DNA of 64,000 bases from Cornus controversa (lineage: Eukaryota; Streptophyta; Magnoliopsida; Cornales; Cornaceae), in assembly GCA_026545225.1 (NCBI GenBank), contig CM048845.1:81743033-81807032 (forward strand). The letters run 5' to 3'. Each line of letters starts with the position of its first letter. Position 1 is the first letter of the stretch. The notes under the pieces are model-generated. The model had not been told where the DNA came from. It did not search any database and saw only the letters and a list, made by a program, of their open reading frames with translations. Position numbers and translations under genes: made by a program. Positions 61,785 through 64,000 of this stretch are shown here, piece by piece.

Positions 61785-62110
61785 TAGAATTTGTTCATTT
61801 TTATGCATCGATTTGAAGGGCTATTTCGTTTCTATTCAACTAGGGTTTTATCAATTTCTGTTCGACTAGGGTTTTTTCAATTAATGTTTGATTTATGTTT
61901 GATTTGGTGCATTCGACTTCTAATTCATACTTGTTTAGGGTTTGTTTACAGTTATGCATGGATTGAAAGGATTATTTTGTTGTCTATTCGATTACAATTT
62001 TATCGATTTTTGTTCGATTAGGGTTTTTCAATTTTTGTTCGATTTATGTTTGATTTGTTGCATTCAACTTGTAATTCATATTTGATTTATGTTTAATTTT
62101 AGAATTTATT
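61785..62110 (+). repeat. ~165-bp direct duplication within the MULE leader intron
   Basis: Two units share 'ttatgcat(c)ga', 'tttatcgattt..tgttcga', 'ctagggttttt' and 'tttgatttatgtttgattt', followed by 'gcattc'. Both lie inside the intron proposed for the transposase 5' leader (61736-62225). Confidence 0.7.
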
Positions 62111-62227
62111 TAATTTCGTTTGGGCAGTGGCTATGTATATTGCATGACAGACTTTGTTCCCGCTCTGATATACATACCATAGTTATTATGTATATTAATG
62201 TTGGTGTTATTTGAATTTGTCACAGTT

Positions 62228-64000
62228 ATGGCTACTTTTTATCATGATTTACATGTTCACTACAAGTCAACCATCAGAATTATTAGTCTAGTATACCCTG
62301 ATAGATACTGTATGTTTGAATTCCTGGAAGACATCAAGAAAGCTGTATTTTCTGATATTGCTAGTGGTATAGGGTTTGCATATTCTATATATTGTGATGT
62401 TCCTGGTTCCTTTTCTAAAATGGTGGTTAAGAGTGACTCTGAATTGTTAGACATGTTATATTTGAATAGTGGTGTAAAAGATATTAATGTCTATGTTGAA
62501 ATTCAGGAAATTAAGCCCATAAATGTAACATTTGAACTGAAACATTTGAGTCAGATACTGAATTTGGTCTAGATGAGGATGTTGAAAATAATGAGGTAGT
62601 GGCAGAAAATAATCAGGCAATGGGTGATGAAAACAATGAGGTTGAATATGATAGTGATGTAAAGAAAGATGATGTGTATGGTTTTAGGGAAGAAGATACA
62701 AAGTGGAGGGCAGAATGTGTCATTGATTGTATTGAAACTGATAATGGTAGCTCAGATGGTAGTGATTTCGATTTTATTGAGTCAGATAGTGATGGAGATT
62801 ACCATGTGGACTGTAATGATGGATTATCAGATTATGAGTCAGGTGATGATTCATTTTCTGACTCAAGTGTGGAGGTTGGAGTGAGATTAGGAAAGAGAAA
62901 GATCACAAAGTAAGAATTTTGAGAAAAACATAAAAGGGAAAGCATATTAGAAAGTTAAAGGGAAAAAAATAAAGCTAGAAGAAATGTTGATGTTTGAAAA
63001 TGTGAATCATTTTAAAGAGGTATTAAGAGATTACATTGTGCAAGAAGGAGTCCAAATTGAGAAGAAAAAAAATGAAAGCACAAGGATAACTGTTGTGTGC
63101 AAAGCCCTAGGTTGTCCATGGAGGATACATGCCTCCCCACTTCCAGATAAGGTCATCTTTATGATAAAGAAGTTAAGAGAGCCACATAATTGTGTGAGGG
63201 GTGATAAAAATTCAAGTGCCAATTCTACATGGATTGCAAGAAAATTTCTGAAGAGAATTAGACAGAATCCAACTATGACTCTAGAAAGTCTGCAAGAGGC
63301 AGTTCATCAGAAATTTAAAATTGTAGCATCTTTTATGCAAGCATATAGGGCAAAAAAAAATTGTATGGATGTTATTGAGGGCATTCATGGGAAGTCATAC
63401 AGTGTATTGCCATCCTATAGAAATGAAATTAAAAGGTCAACCCTAGGGAGTGGGGTTACACTTGATTATTATGATCCTAATTTGAATGCAATTCCAAGGT
63501 TCAAGAAGATTTTCATTGCATTTGATGTTTTGAGGACTGGGTTTATTAAAGGCTACAGACCCTTTATTGGAATGGATGGCTATTTCTTGAAGGGGCCATA
63601 TAGAGGAGTGCTTTTGTCAGCTGTGGCCTTGGATGGCAATAATGGCCTGTTACCTATTACCTATGCTGTAGTGCAAAATGAAGGGAATGGGACTTGGTCA
63701 TTTTTTTGAGATAATCTGAGGGACATGCTTGGTGCAGATGCACAAACCAGACATTGGACAATTATGTCTGATATGCAGAAGGTATATTAATTATTTTTAT
63801 TTTCAATTTTAGTTACATTTTGTTATGTTACTGTTGTTTATTAATTGTATAATATGTTTCTTTAATTCTACATTTAGGGTCTTGATGTTTCTATATCTAA
63901 AATATTTCTTGAGACAACTCATAGGATATGTTGTATACACTTGTATAACAGTTTTAGGAAGAAATTCTCTGGCATTATATTGAGGAGATATTTCTGAAGG
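62228..64000 (+). pseudogene. MuDR-type transposase with N-terminal PB1-like region, degenerate
   Basis: Encodes the cut-and-paste transposase of the surrounding element. A 5'-leader intron is likely (donor AAGAG|GTAAGC at 61736, acceptor TTTGTCACAG ending 62225). From the ATG at 62228: a PB1-like region to about 62530; an acidic linker (62540-62910); a MuDR DNA-binding part with a zinc site (CKALGCPW...HNC, 63090-63195); a MULE domain with the first catalytic Asp in IGMDGYFLKGPY (63570-63605) and the second in MSDMQK (63764-63781). An intron at 63782-63877 splits QK|GLD, and RICCIHLYNSF follows. The frame shifts near 62540-62572 and again near 62911-62984, and in-frame TGA stops lie at 63707 and 63995 (the latter where TGG Trp is usual). 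The catalytic Glu is outside the window. Clearly non-functional as read. Confidence 0.85.

Larger units (their letters stand above)
61063..64000 (+). mobile_element. MuDR-type (MULE) DNA transposon, left end and most of transposase
   Basis: The presumed left terminal sequence starts AAGGGTAATTTACACTTTGACC and continues with a partial repeat of itself (CACTTTGACCCTCTCACC), the style of Mutator inverted repeats. Subterminal tandem repeats follow, then the transposase gene from 62228. The right end lies beyond the window, so inverted repeats and target duplication cannot be tested. The element starts ~650 bp after HPR3, in the same orientation. Confidence 0.75.

Noticed and set aside
61780-62021. 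A 76-residue frame left of the MULE transposase
   Set aside because: It lies in the duplicated leader-intron DNA and repeats with it; no homology.

Overview
This is nuclear DNA of a flowering plant, almost certainly a eudicot. It is AT-rich, its genes have GT-AG introns and plant-specific family signatures, and most of the rest is plant transposable elements. I cannot name the species. I see no rRNA, tRNA, CRISPR array, bacterial-type operon or organelle gene cluster.

Only two host genes are convincing. A three-exon bHLH transcription factor gene of the plant Ib(1) type (bHLH36/118/120/125/126-like) lies at 8157-9097. A two-exon glyoxylate/hydroxypyruvate reductase gene (HPR3-like) lies at 57632-60414. 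Both have coherent splice sites, in-phase exons and all expected key residues. A weak third candidate is a promoter plus leader on the minus strand near 1715-2040, whose gene body would lie leftwards. The right edge holds a MuDR-type DNA transposon with a decayed transposase gene that runs off the window.

Layout: 1-8 kb is non-coding DNA with a long-inverted-repeat transposon (3.0-3.9 kb), a miniature LTR element (4.4-5.3 kb) and a TRIM-like relic (5.8-6.0 kb). 8-9.1 kb is the bHLH gene. 9.8-24 kb is a field of MITEs, Mutator-like inverted-repeat elements, minisatellites and LTR pieces, several clearly nested. 24.5-57.1 kb is a continuous pile of broken LTR retrotransposons: Ty1/copia (+), a long Athila-type Ty3/gypsy element (+), a chromovirus-like Ty3/gypsy element (-) cut by a copia piece, solo Athila-type LTRs and a tandem TRIM array, and then a Tat-lineage Ty3/gypsy element (+). 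57.4-60.5 kb is HPR3. 61-64 kb is the MuDR-type transposon.

Host genes and repeats do not form a pathway; the window records insertion history around two independent genes. I found no clearly new biological system. The observations most worth a second look are the tandem TRIM array with three 166-bp LTRs, a 243-bp LTR element inside the HPR3 intron, an antisense reading frame at the 3' side of the Tat element, a conserved 54-nt micro-ORF inside the Athila-type LTRs, and a solo LTR sitting inside the inverted repeat of another transposon.
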